From Coriaria nepalensis (lineage: Eukaryota; Streptophyta; Magnoliopsida; Cucurbitales; Coriariaceae): DNA of 64,000 bases. Location: assembly GCA_027186245.1 (NCBI GenBank), contig CP114485.1, positions 11,188,001-11,252,000 of the forward strand, read 5' to 3'. This document shows positions 10,970-22,177 of this stretch, piece after piece. Under the pieces are notes generated by a model that ran no database searches, was not told the origin of the DNA, and saw only the letters and a program-made list of their open reading frames with translations. Position numbers and translations under genes: made by a program. Each line of letters starts with the position of its first letter. Position 1 is the stretch's first letter.

Positions 10970-13587
10970 TTATTTTGATGGAACACCTGAAAAATTCTCT
11001 TGATATCTTGTCTGAGAAGGGCAACCTCTAGTTGGGTCCATTTGAGCTTGTGCAAAGCTGTTGCTTTCTTGCCCCTTGAGTTTCTGCAAATATGCCAAAC
11101 TAATCCCTTATTTCACTTTTTGAGAGAGAGCACAATAGCCAGATAAGTATATTTCTCAATGAAGAACTTTGCTGTTTATACTTTATACCAGGAAAAGATT
11201 GCTCATAAGGATGTCTTCATCTTGTCTATTAGATTGTATGGTATGCGTCAATGAAGTTCTCTTGAGTTGTAGTATTTGAGAAATGTTGGTGGTCCGAACT
11301 GTGAAAGGTTGTGGCCTTTGACATAAGACTCCAACCTCTCCGAACACATCTCCTGCAACTGCCTGTTCATAAACCTGTTGCAAGTATAAGAAACAATTTA
11401 AAGTCATCTAAACCTTCTTTTGTCTATTTGGAGAGAAGCATAGAAATATATGAATGATACAACATACTTGATCTTTCCCATTGATGGTCGAAATTAGATC
11501 CTGGAATTATGTTAGCATCAATAAGACTTGTGAGATATTTTAGGATTTGTGAATAATGTAGAAAAGACTATGGCTTTACTCACCACACTTCCTGAGATCA
11601 GTATATAAAGATTTGTTGAATCCTCATTTTGCAGAATTACATCTTCCTTTGGAGGGAAATACTCGGCCTCCATTTCTGATACCTGAAATAGTGAAAATTG
11701 AGCCGCATTATATGTTCGGAAAAATACAAGGGGAGGATGGAGAAAAAGAGTGATGTGTTCATAACTTCACTTCGAATGAGTTTTTAAAGTTATTACCAGT
11801 TGGAAAAGGAAGTTGTGAGAAACACCTTGGAAGAGATAGACTTTTTGAGCAATGGGAAGAAAGAGGTATTGTGCAATGCTTGAGCGAATGGCTTTAGGCA
11901 GACAATTTAAGGTCTCTTGCTTTTTCAATCTTTCCTGTCTTAACTTTAGGCAGACATGCGACACAATTTGATGCTCGATCTGAGGGGGCAAGTTGTGTCG
12001 TGATGAAAATTCTGAAGCAGCTGTAACTCTGTCTCTCTAAAAGCTTTGCTATGTTAGATATGAGGAATTCTAGTGAAAAAGGAAGAAAAAACATCGTATG
12101 GAAGATATTTTCTTTCCTTGGCCTTGGGTTTCCAATGATTCAAGTAAGCCCAAAAAAAGAAAAAAAAATGATAGAGAGAGAGAAAATGTACTGCACGTTG
12201 ATTGTTTGTATTATTCTATTCATCTAAAGTTTACTAATGAAACTCTCATAGCAGGTGAAATGTTGTTGAAGCTTTGAAATGCATTAAAAGAGAAAAAGGA
12301 TGCATACAAAGTTACTTGTTTGGCTTGTCCAGTGAACTACAAGGTTTGTCATGTTTCCTACAAGGTAAGATGTCAATCCCAAGTTGAACAGCATGTAAAA
12401 GATATAAAACAGCATCTCTCTCGGATTTTGAGCATGCAAATCACCATAACCAGTTGTAGTTAGAGTTGTGATAGACCAGTAAATTGCTGTTACATATCTT
12501 GTCCCAATACTATCTTTTTTGAAATTTGGATTCACTGCACCAATCCATGTTTGTTTTGGATCAGGGTATTTATCTGCAATCAGATAGTTCAAGCATCCAG
12601 CACAGTGTACTGCAAAAAGAGTTACCTGAAAAGTAACCAGCAAAGTAAGTTGGATAAATAAATGACAAAAGTCGGGTCATCTTCAATGCCTAGGATCTAC
12701 AAAAAGCTTACAGAGATGAGCTTTATGCAGCGAGTCCAGAAATAATTGAACCTGATATTTTTCTCAAGTCTGAAAAAATCAAAGGAGAAAAAACCTTGTA
12801 AGTGATTTTGGTTATTTAATCTGCCATTAGACTATGAGGTTATGTAAACTTTGAAGGTAAGCGAAGAGGTAAGTTGGAAATTGATTGACCTAGAAAACAA
12901 GGAGCTGACCCTTCTTAGTCTCCAGAGTCTGAGCATATTGAGCAACTCAAACCCAAGTTCGTTTGTATGATTTGTGAAGAGGATGCTTATAGACTGAAAT
13001 GGTACAGTAGAACAGATATCGAAAATAAACCAGGTAGATATGTACCTACAAGAAAAAGTGTGTTTTCATTCAGTAAGATTGGTTTAACATGTCAAATATG
13101 AGCATAATTCACAATTATAAGTTCGATAAGCTTTTGTTTATACCGAATAGCAATTCTTTTGGGGTCATCAACAAGAAGCTGAGATTGGGTGTCAAGATAT
13201 GCAACAAAGAAGGTGAGAATAATGTCAATTGCAAAGAAGCCATTGAGGATGTTGTCAACGATGAAAAGTGCAGTATTTTGCTTGTATGTAAGAAATGCCA
13301 TCTTGAATGGACAAATCCAAGCCGAGTGAATGACTAAAACAACAAGAAGCGTCTCCCAAGCCCTGAAAAGTGGCAACAAAAAAAAAAAGGCGACATGGTA
13401 AAGCAGCTTTGATAATATTCGAAGAAAATATCGAATATGAAACTCTAGCTAGTTTTCATTACCTATATGGAGGACTTGAGGGTGAAATTATGTATCTGTC
13501 TGGTTTAGTTTTTCGAATGGGTCTGGCTCCAAAGCATGGCGGAAGAAAATCGGCAGAGAAGAAGCTTCTTTTAGCAATATCTTCCAT
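10970..13587 (-). CDS. KAT1: KAT1-type inward-rectifying Shaker K+ channel, probably truncated or decaying
   Basis: Exons on the minus strand are 13463-13587, 13144-13362, 12890-13045, 12712-12769, 12308-12625, 11797-12036, 11584-11682, 11468-11500, 11189-11374 and 10970-11083, giving 515 codons with clean GT-AG junctions. They encode S1-S3 ([35 protein letters not shown]), the S4 voltage sensor ([15 protein letters not shown]), the pore with filter TTTGYGDLH, the C-linker and the cyclic-nucleotide-binding fold ([18 protein letters not shown]). KAT channels carry K+ into guard cells and phloem. TTTGYGD plus HAQNPREML points to KAT1/KAT2 rather than AKT1. The family has about 25 more N-terminal residues and a KHA tail (about 650-680 aa). 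Here the canonical start is lost, so translation would begin at internal Met 13587, and a stop precedes the KHA pieces. It may be expressed as a short form or be a young pseudogene. Confidence 0.75.
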
Positions 13588-13645
13588 TTGGAACTCATCT
13601 AGACAAAAATCGGCTCGTGGAAGTTCTTAGAGAGAAAACGAGTAG
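13588..13645 (-). pseudogene. Decayed N-terminus of the KAT-like channel
   Basis: Directly upstream and in frame with Met 13587 the minus strand reads RADFCLDEFQ, which matches the KAT family N-terminus (RFC.DEF). Farther upstream the SKNFH segment lies in another frame. An in-frame TAA and no ATG are found where the start should be. This is the pattern left by a lost start codon plus a small frameshift. Confidence 0.55.
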
Positions 13646-13649
13646 TTTT

Positions 13650-14083
13650 TTACTTCCTTAAAAGGCCATAGTGGAAGTGGTCAAAACAAAATTTTCAAAA
13701 TGTAAAATTCTTCTGCAAGTTATATGATTAGTAAGATGGTGACAGCTAGAGACTTGAGACTCCTTCAAAATTGCCTTTTCGTACCAAGCTTGTGATATAT
13801 TCATTAGAAAAAATGGAGAGTTAGATCAATCAGAGCAATTTGGATAGGAAAGTTTTCAGGTTTTAGACTAAAATCTAGTTTCCAATAATTCTAGTTTTTT
13901 TTTTGGTCAATCCAAAATGTAAGCTTTTGAAGCTAGAATATGGCACTAAATACTCATACACATACAGCTACACAAACGATATCGGAATTCTAACATGTGT
14001 GAGTGAAGAATATTGTTTATCGACTCTAAGAAAACCCACAAATTCTAGTTCTGTCTAGTAGAACTACGGATAATACTAAAGTT
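13650..14083. other. Spacer between channel relic and copia element
   Basis: AT-rich sequence without a credible gene. It would be the promoter side of the channel gene. The last bases before 14084 continue the interrupted NLR reading frame on the minus strand for a few codons. Confidence 0.45.
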
Positions 14084-14232
14084 TTCCTTATAATGGAACC
14101 ATAATCTACGCTGCTCTCTCTCTCTCTCCAATTACGATTCTGATTTTCCTAAAGTGTTAATATATTATATATAGTTGTCAATATTGTGTACAAATTACTT
14201 TGTTATTCACGATACATACTAAGGTTGCGGTA

Positions 14233-14676
14233 TGTCACGTGCGTAAAATTTCGCCCCGAACTTAGACGCTCCGTGCGGCACTTGACACTCCTCCGAGTAA
14301 CCAAGTCAGCCTAACCGAACCTTGCCAAGAGGTTTGTTTGAAGACTTTAGAAGAATACTCAAGCTAGAGAACAAATAACTCTTTGTATTGCTAGAATGCT
14401 AGTATTTTTGAAGATGATTTACAAATGAGGAGGACTCCTCCTTATATAGACCCCCACCTTAAAATGGATGGTCAAGATCAACTTGATCTAATGGCTACAA
14501 TCTATCTTCTAGAGACTTCTATACTATTCTACAAGGGACTAGAAGAATGTACAAGACTCTAGAGAATTCTACAAAAGTGTAGGAAACCCTAGAGAATGCT
14601 AGAGAAGTCTAGAAGTTTCTAGACTCTTCCATGAAGCCTCCTCCACATTTTCTAACAAGAAAGGCAGTTCGTGACA
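14233..14676 (-). repeat. Gypsy 3' LTR (left copy)
   Basis: A 444-bp LTR with TG...CA ends, near-identical to 17230-17673. Read on the minus strand it has a TATA box (TCTATATAAGG, rc of about 14447-14457). Upstream lies a cluster of TCTAGA/GAA..TTC motifs at about 14515-14630, including AGAAACTTCTAGAC, a close heat-shock-element match. Confidence 0.93.
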
Positions 14677-14692
14677 CGCTCCCCCACCTATT
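14677..14692 (-). other. Gypsy polypurine tract
   Basis: On the minus strand AGGTGGGGGAGCG abuts the 3' LTR, the expected plus-strand primer for LTR-element replication. Confidence 0.75.
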
Positions 14693-14771
14693 CGGGCGAC
14701 GCCCCCGTCGTCCGTTTAAGCTCGAATCGCTCAATGCGGTCTTTGAACTGCCACAACAAGTCTTCGTGCTC

Positions 14772-15276
14772 TCAACTAGCCTCATTCTCCGGGACTCCCT
14801 TCCATCGAACGAGGTATTTCTTGTAGCTCGGCACACCTCGCTTCCTTATGACTCTATCCGCGAGGATTTCTTCAACTTCTTTGTCATAAGAAGTAACCAC
14901 CGTTGTGGGTGCCCGCTTGGACACCCCTCGACTGAGTTCATCCTTGTCTTCATGATAAGGCTTCAAGAGACTCACGTGAAACACCGGATGAATCCGCAAC
15001 TTTGAAGGTAACTCTTAGCTTGTAGGAGACATTGCCAACTCGTTGAATGATCTTGAACGGTCCCTCATACCGCCGGATCAAACCTTTATGCACCGCCCTC
15101 AACGACTTGAATTGTTGAGGCAAGAGCTTCACCATGACATGATCTCCTTCCTGGAATTCCACTGCCCTTCGCTTAAGATCGGCCCACTTCTTCATCTTCT
15201 TTGATGCCTTCCTCAAGTGGGCACGAGCCATGTCTGTCTCTTCTAACTCAGGTTGCGCCATGGGATAAGGTGACAT
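14772..15276 (-). pseudogene. Gypsy integrase C-terminal region and chromodomain
   Basis: 15276 down to about 15010 encodes the integrase C-terminal SH3-like region (FQEGDHVMVKL...YEGPFKIIQRVGNVSYKL). 14999 down to 14772 carries the HPVFHVSLLKPYHED linker and a chromodomain (EEILADRVIRKRGVPSYKKY, LVRWKGVP). The frame changes near 15000. The chromodomain defines the chromovirus lineage and is thought to target insertion to marked chromatin. The catalytic integrase core is missing upstream. Confidence 0.85.
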
Positions 15277-15279
15277 GGT

Positions 15280-17140
15280 TTATGGCTTTACTCCTTCCAC
15301 CAACTCCCGCTTGTGATCCACCTCCCTCCTAGGTGGAAGCTTCTTTGAGAGTTCCGGTGGCATAACATCTAGGAACTCCTTCAGTACTCCTTGCACTTCT
15401 TTCGGAATCTCCCTTTCCTTAGATAGCTCGCACTCGTCCACCTTTAAAGCTGCAAGGTATGTCTCTTCCTCCCGTTTTAATCCCTTGCATAGCTGCATAG
15501 CAGACAACACCTTGGTCCCTAGCCGTGTCTCTCTCGAGACCGGGACCGTGCAAGGAGAACCCGCATCCATAATCATAATAGAATTAGCATAAGGCATAAG
15601 ACAAGCCTTTACCTGATCTTGCCAATCTAGTCCGAGCACCATGTCGTAGTCATCCATTGGAATGGCTGTGAACTTTACGACTCCTGACCATTGTCCCACC
15701 TTGGTCTTTGCATCGGCTATCCCGTGATTGGCAATGCCTTCGAGTTGACTACCTTGATGATGCCAGTCGACTTGGCTAACTTGAGACCGAGCTTTTCTGC
15801 AACGTCGGCCTTGATGAAATTTTCGGTTGTTCCTGAATCCACTAGGGCTTTGAGTTGCCTCCCCACAATGTCTATCCCGACATACATGGATCCCTTCTTT
15901 GGCAACTTAGGTCCTTCAACGACCTTGGCCTTGAGTGCACCAAGGAGTCGAATTGACCTCATCCTTGCCTCTTCCTCTAACTCCCCGCCTCTTTCAAGTG
16001 CGGCGAGCTTCGCCTTCTTCGGGCAATCCCGAACCATGTGCGGTCCCTCGCACAAGAAGCACTTCAACATCTTAGCCTTGGATGTCTCCCCCACACCCTT
16101 GCCATTACCCTTCCCTCTAAAGGGCTTACCCGCTCTTTCATTGCGGTTGTTGAAGCTACTCTTGGTGGCTTCCCCACCATTACCTTTGTCATCCCAGTGA
16201 CTACTCTTGGGTTTATCCTCCCACCTATACTCGGTCAAGCTTTCCGCCTCCTCAATTGCGGCTTTGGGAGTTTGAATGTTTCTCCTCTTCAACTCTTGCT
16301 TGGCCCAAGGCTGTAACCCTTCTATGAAGGCAAATTTGGCTTCCTTTTCCAGGAAGTCCGGGATCTCCAACAATATTTCTGAAAACTCGTTCACATAATC
16401 AGAAATACTAGATTTATGAGTGAGGTGACGAAGTTTACCTCGTGCTTCATCTTCGAGATTTCTTGGGCAAAATTGTGCTCTGAAGGCCTCTTTGAACTCG
16501 TCCTACCTTGTCATCTCGAAGAGTCCTCGCTCAATGTCACCGCTCAATCTCCTCCACCATAGTGCCGCGGTGTCGGTAAGATAGAGAGGTACCGTGTCAA
16601 TCTTCTCTTCATCATCCGTGATCCTCATTTTCTTGAAGTAGAGTTCCAAGCTCCATAGAAAGTTCCTACTTCATTTCCCTTCCTAGCTCCTGCATAGGTC
16701 TTGGGTCGAAGCACGTCCACCTTTGGTGTGAGAGGAGCATCGATTATGTCCCTAGACACCCTGTATTTACAGAGTGACACATCCGTCTCGATACCCTGCA
16801 TCCTCTCATGCACTTCTGCTAGAGAAGCATCCATGTTGGCTTGGAGAGCCCTCATCTCCTCTTGGATTGTGGCGACAATCTTATCTAATGATGCTTGGAA
16901 TCTCTCTTGAAGTCCACCTCCTTGGTTAGCCATCGCCAAATCCGCTACTTGTTCCACCGTCTTCTCCATCACATTGCCTTGCCTCACCACAGTGTTCTCC
17001 AACTTGAGAACACGGTTCTCTAATGATGCAAGCATGTCTCGAGATGGCTCTCGTTGCTTCTGCCTTCCTCCACCCTTAACATTATCTCGCTTTGTCTCTC
17101 CTTCAATTAGATTGACAATGTTGGAACCACCGCTAGCCAT
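15280..17140 (-). pseudogene. Gypsy gag and aspartic protease remnant
   Basis: The start ATG at 17140 (MASGGSNIVNLIEGET) opens a gag region with a coiled coil. Then come the capsid block (LQPWAKQELKRRNIQTPKAA) and the zinc knuckle CFLCEGPHMVRDC (CX2CX4HX4C). The protease follows with active site LVDSGTTENFI, and then the linker toward reverse transcriptase (DYDMVLGLDWQDQ ... VMPPELSKKLPPRREVDH). The frame is broken near 16400-16620 and again near 15700. Sequence stops matching at about 15280, where reverse transcriptase should begin. Confidence 0.85.
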
Positions 17141-17215
17141 TTCTTCCACAAGATCTTCACCTACACAAAGCTTTGGCAAGAATTGAACCACTTCGCACCC
17201 TCCCGTACGACCTTG

Positions 17216-17228
17216 GCTCTGATACCAA
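17216..17228 (-). other. Gypsy primer binding site (tRNA-iMet type)
   Basis: On the minus strand TGGTATCAGAGCC follows the 5' LTR after a short spacer. It is complementary to the 3' end of plant initiator methionine tRNA, the usual primer for first-strand synthesis. Confidence 0.88.
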
Positions 17229-17229
17229 C

Positions 17230-17673
17230 TGTCACGTGCATAAAGTTTCGCCCCGAACTTAGACGCTCTGTGCGGCACTTGACACTCCTCCGAGTAACCA
17301 AGTCAGCCTAACCGAACCTTGCCAAGAGGTTTGTTTGAAGACTTTAGAAGAACACTCAAGCTAGAGAACAAAGAACTCTTTGTATTGCTAGAATGCTAGT
17401 ATTTTTTAGGATGATTTACAAATGAGGAGGACTCCTCCTTATATAGACTCCCACCTTAAAATGGATGGTCAAGATCAACTTGATCTAATGGCTACAATCT
17501 ATCTTCTAGAGATTTCCATACTATTCTACAAGGGACTAGAAGAATGTACAAGACTCTAGAGAATTCTACAAAAGTGTAGGAAACCCTAGAGAATGCTAGA
17601 GAAGTCTAGAAGTTTCTAGACTCTTCCATGAAGCCTCCTCCACATTTTCTAACAAGAAAGGCAGTTCGTGACA
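17230..17673 (-). repeat. Gypsy 5' LTR (right copy)
   Basis: Partner of 14233-14676 with TG...CA ends. On the minus strand it precedes the primer binding site and so is the 5' LTR. The same TATA box and TCTAGA/heat-shock-like cluster are present. Confidence 0.93.
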
Positions 17674-17742
17674 GGTAGCTTATATATACGGCTTTAAGGC
17701 TCAATAAGGCTTTGAGCATTTCATACAGCAAAGCGAACTCTT

Positions 17743-18760
17743 ATGTCAGGCGTTCACAACCCAGCAGCTGTCGACCCAGCTGCCACAGACCCTGCAACCA
17801 TAGCTGCTTCTGAAGCTGTCCCTCTCGCTGCCAATCCGGCCCCCATAGCTATAGCCCCAGTCGTGCCAATGGCCAATGTCGCAGCAGCCATCCAAGGTGC
17901 ACGTCCCTATGGCCTCCCTCTTATCACCATTAATGCTCAAATTAGCACCGAACAACTTCCTGTCATGGCCTCCTTAGCTATCTCGATGGTTCCATCACTA
18001 CTCCACCCAGTTGTTGCCCCTTCTGATGCCTGTATCCATTGGCACGGTCAAGACATCCTCATCCGTTCGTCTATCTTTGGCTCAGTCCTTGCTGAAGTTA
18101 TGCTGCTCATTACCTCTGCACCTACAACAGGCATAACTTGGACGTCACTTTTTCGACTCTACGCCAACCGGTCACGCACACGGGTCATGCAAATTAAGGA
18201 TTATCCTGCCTCTCTCACTCTCCGCTCTTACTCGGTTTCGGCCTTTCTTCAAATCATCAAGACCAAAACAGATGAATTAGCCACCATCGACCAACCACTC
18301 TCACCGGATGACATCACACTTTATATCCTCTCAATGGATTGGTGGTGCCTATCGTGATGCTGGCCCGATTCATGTTTGAGAAATGCCATACTGTTTTAGG
18401 AACTTCATGATCTATTGGTTGCATATGAAGCCTATCTTAAGCACTTTGAAACGACCACTGGCTCCCTTCTCGCCACCGCTAATAGCGCCTCCCGCTCCTC
18501 ATCTCATGGTCCACTACCACACGATTCAAATTCTAGTCCATCCAACTCCTCAAACATGGGGTATTCTTCTCGTAATTTCTCTAATAATCATGGTCGTTCC
18601 CACAATTATTCTCGTGTTGCAGTTCAAATGTTGAGTGATCTAACGTTCTCTGTCAATACTACGGTATTTTGGGTCACACAACGGATGTTTGCTACAAATT
18701 CGACCCACTGCAAATTCTGCAAATTGCTCTTTCACCAATCATCAAGATGATTCCGCATGG
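17743..18760 (+). pseudogene. Copia gag remnant
   Basis: Begins MSGVHNPAAVDPAATD at the 5' LTR edge. It continues through a UBN2-type gag region (SLFRLYANRSRTRVMQIKD, TDELATIDQPLSPDDITLYI). It is interrupted by a stop near 18355 and by frameshifts afterwards. A glycine/serine/asparagine-rich stretch follows at 18480-18640. I see no intact zinc knuckle. Confidence 0.7.
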
Positions 18761-21720
18761 TTGCTTGATTAGGGGGGTTCTCATAATCTCACGACCGATC
18801 TTGCCAATCTTTTCATCCATTCTGAATATGATGGAACTGATGAGGTTCAAATAGCAGATGATACAAATTTGCCTATTTCTCATATTGACACTTCTCATCT
18901 TTGTTTTCCTTCCCACACATTTACGTTATCTAATATTTTATGTGTCCAAAAGGCCTGCAAGAATTTGCTTTCGATCCATAAATTTTAAAAAACCAACAAT
19001 ACCTTTATTGGGTTTCACTCATCTCATTTCACTGCCCCTTTACTTCATGGTTCATGTCATAAAGGTGTCTACACACTCTGGCCAACCACTCCGCTCTCTT
19101 CTTCGATAGCATTACTTAGTGAACGTGTCTCTTTATCTAGTTGGCATTGTAAGCTTGGTCATCTGCCTATCAAAATTTATTCCTCTATTATTAATAATTT
19201 TTCCTTACCACTTGCTAAGGGTTCTTCTACTAGTCCCTATTTATGTATTGCTTGTGACTAATAAAAGTCAACGTTTGCCATTCCGTGAAACTTCTCTCAT
19301 TAGCAAGTATCCATTACATTTTATTTATGTAGATGTATAGGGACCTAGTCGAGTTATATCACTTAATGGTTATCGGTATTATCTTGTTCTTGTTGATCAT
19401 TTACCAAATACTCTTGGCTTTATCCTCTCCATACGAAGTCATAAGTTGCGCCGATATCTTCCATACTTTCAAAGTGATTATTGAAAATCAATTCTGTAGG
19501 AAGATAAAAAAAACTTTTACAGTGACAACGATAGTGAATTTCATGCATTAAAATCATACTTCCTCAAACACGAGATTAGTTGGTATATTATGGCCCCACA
19601 CACGCCTCAACGAAACGGCACTTCTGAACACCATTATAGACATATTGTCTTTACCGGACTTACAATCTTACATCATGCCCATCTCCCTCTCAACTATTGG
19701 GCTCATACTTTTTAAACAACTGTCTTTCTTATCAACCAGATCCCGACTCCTTTGGCTCACACTAAAAGTCCTCATGAATGTCTCATTGGCAAGAAGGCCA
19801 ACTATCTTAAACTTTGGGTTTTTAGGTATCTTTATTTCCCGTAGTTGAAGCCTTACAAGGATCATAAACTTCAACCTAATTCCCAGCCATGCCTCTTCAT
19901 TGGTTACTCCGTCTCACAAAGCGCATATAAATGCTGGGATCCTGTTTCCAACCATCTTTTTCTCTCACGCTATGTCAAGTTTAATGAAGATGTATTTCCT
20001 TTCATCACTCCAGGTATATTCTGCCACATGCTCCTATCCTATATGCCATTTATTTCCTCACCAAATTGGGCTTCTAATGGGCCCATTCCTTGCACATCTT
20101 CTTAGATGATGCTTCGCCAGCTTACTCTGTTGCGCCATACGACATGTCGCTCCAACAATCTACATCTCCTGATCCGAGCACTCTGCTTACCACTGGGCCC
20201 GCCTCTTCTTCACAAGCCTATTCACCTCTGACACCCTCTTCTCCAGTGCCTTTATCTCTAACACTCCACCCTCCTTCCAACCATGAGGTTCAAGCTCAAT
20301 CTCTGTCAGTACAACCTGCTCCTTCTTCCTCACTACCGCCTACATCTCGTAAACACCCTATGATGACTAGTGCCATGAACAACATCTTCAAACCCAAGGT
20401 CATTCATCTTGCCACCAAACACCCACCTTCACTTGAAACCGAACCTACTTGCGTCTCTCAGGCCATGAAACATTCTCAATGGCATAAAGCCATGTCTGAT
20501 GAATTTATGGCCTTGCAACATCATGGAACTTGGAATCTCATTCCAATTGCACAAGCTCATAACTTAGTTAGTTGTAAATGAGTTTTTTGTATCAAACGAA
20601 AACCCGATAGCTCTATTGACCAATGCAAAGCTTAACTCGTGGCCAAAGGCTTCCATTAACGTTCTGGTCTTGACTATGCGGAAACATTTAGTCCAATGGT
20701 CAAGCCCGTCATTATCCGTACAGTCCTATCCATTTCCGTCATGCATGGCTGGTCGGTTCGCTAACTCGACGTTAATAATGCCCTTCTACATGGCACATTA
20801 ATGGAAACTGTATATATGGCCCAACCCGTTGGTTTTATTGACCCTTCTCATCTGACTCATGTTTGCAAACTTCAGAAGTCGCTATATGAACTTAGGCAGG
20901 CCCCTCGTGCCTGGTACCAAGCACTCAGTTCTACTCTCCTTTCATTCGGTTTCACACAAGCAAGATCCGACACGTCCCTTTTTATTTTGAAACAAGGTTT
21001 GTCTTACATTTACTTCTTTGTTTATGTGGATGACCTCCTTATTGTAGGAAATGATTCTAGCCTAATCTCTACGATTATCCAACAAATTTCTGCTCATTTA
21101 TCTATCAAGGATCTTGGCAGCTTAGCTTACTTTCTTGGCATCGAGGTAATCTACTGTCGTGAGGGTCTTTTTCTTACTCAGCAGAAATACATCTTGAATA
21201 TTCTTGCTCATAACAAGGTGGATGGAGCTCGTCCTCTTCATACACCAATGGCGTCGCTATCTCTCTCTCTCTAAGTTGGACTCCTCTACTCCTGTTGATG
21301 CTACCATTCATAGACAGGCTATTGGTGCTCTTCAGTATCTCACCCTTACTCAACCCAATATTGCCTTCTTGGTTAGCCGTTTAGCTCAATTCATGGCCAA
21401 TCTTACTGTTGCTCATTGGACTGCCGTAAAGCACCTTCTTCTATATCTTAAGGGCACTCTTGGTCACGACCTTCTCTTACGGCGCTCTTATGGTGCTCTG
21501 ATTCTAACTGGGCTAGTAACCTGGTTGACTACACCTCCACGTCTGCCTTCATGGTTTTTATTGGTCCTTATCACATTACATGGAGCTCTCGCAAGCATCG
21601 GGAAATTGCTTGGTCATCCACTGAGGTCAAATATCAAGCTCTTGCATGCACCGCCTCTAAGGTCTGTTAAATTAAAAAATCTCTTTAGCGAGTTACTTCT
21701 CTGACTCCACTGGCTTTTTC
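18760..21720 (+). pseudogene. Copia pol remnant (integrase, reverse transcriptase, RNase H)
   Basis: Integrase pieces lie around 19140-19640 (MAPHTPQRNGTSEHH) and 19850-20000 (CLFIGYS). Reverse transcriptase runs about 20470-21250, with the catalytic YVDDLLIVGND block at 21030-21060 and LYELRQAPRAWYQ at 20885-20925. RNase H-like pieces follow at 21480-21660 in shifted frames. A TCTC slippage tract at about 21258-21272 shifts the frame. Many stops make the element incapable of coding for functional proteins. Confidence 0.82.
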
Positions 21721-21968
21721 TTCTGTATTGTGACAACATTGGTGCCACTCGCCTATCACTCAATCCCATCATGCATTCTCAAATGAAGCACATATCCAAT
21801 GATATTCACTTTATACGTGATTTAGTTGCTAAGGTCTCCCACTGTTGCCCATATTAGCACTGTTGATCAGATTGTGGACTTACTTACCAAGCCCCTTTGT
21901 CGGTCACGCATTCAATCTTTACAGGATAAGATCCCCGTTGCCGATAGAACATCGGTTTTGTGGAGGCT

Positions 21969-22177
21969 TATAATGGAACCATAATCTACGCTGCTCTCTT
22001 TCTCTCTAATCACGATTCTGATTTTCCTAAACTGTTAATATATTATATAGTTGTCAATATTGTGTACAGATTGCTTTGTTATTCACGATACATACTAGGG
22101 CTGTTGTAGCTTATATATATGGCTTTAAGCCTCAATAAAACTTTGAGCGTTTTCATACAGTAAAGCAAACTCTTATA
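21969..22177 (+). repeat. Copia 3' LTR
   Basis: 209 bp, starting TATAATGGAACC and ending CTCTTATA. It matches the split 5' LTR (14089-14232 plus 17678-17745) at most positions. It is followed by the target duplication TTCCT. Confidence 0.82.

Larger units (their letters stand above)
14233..17673 (-). mobile_element. Ty3/gypsy chromovirus, internally deleted, nested in the copia 5' LTR
   Basis: Two 444-bp LTRs (14233-14676 and 17230-17673) both begin TGTCACG and end CGTGACA. They differ at roughly ten positions, so the insertion is fairly young. Minus-strand order from 17.2 kb down: primer binding site, gag with zinc knuckle, aspartic protease, a gap, the integrase C-terminal region, a chromodomain, and a polypurine tract. 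Reverse transcriptase, RNase H and the integrase core are absent. GGTA flanks both ends (14229-14232 and 17674-17677). The copia LTR sequence continues across the insertion, proving it is nested. Confidence 0.92.

Noticed and set aside
15691..16316. Plus-strand open frames of 169 and 92 codons
   Set aside because: They are antisense to the gypsy gag/protease region, which carries a recognisable zinc knuckle and protease motif.
17743..17955. Minus-strand open frame opposite copia gag
   Set aside because: Shadow of the plus-strand gag frame; no domain.
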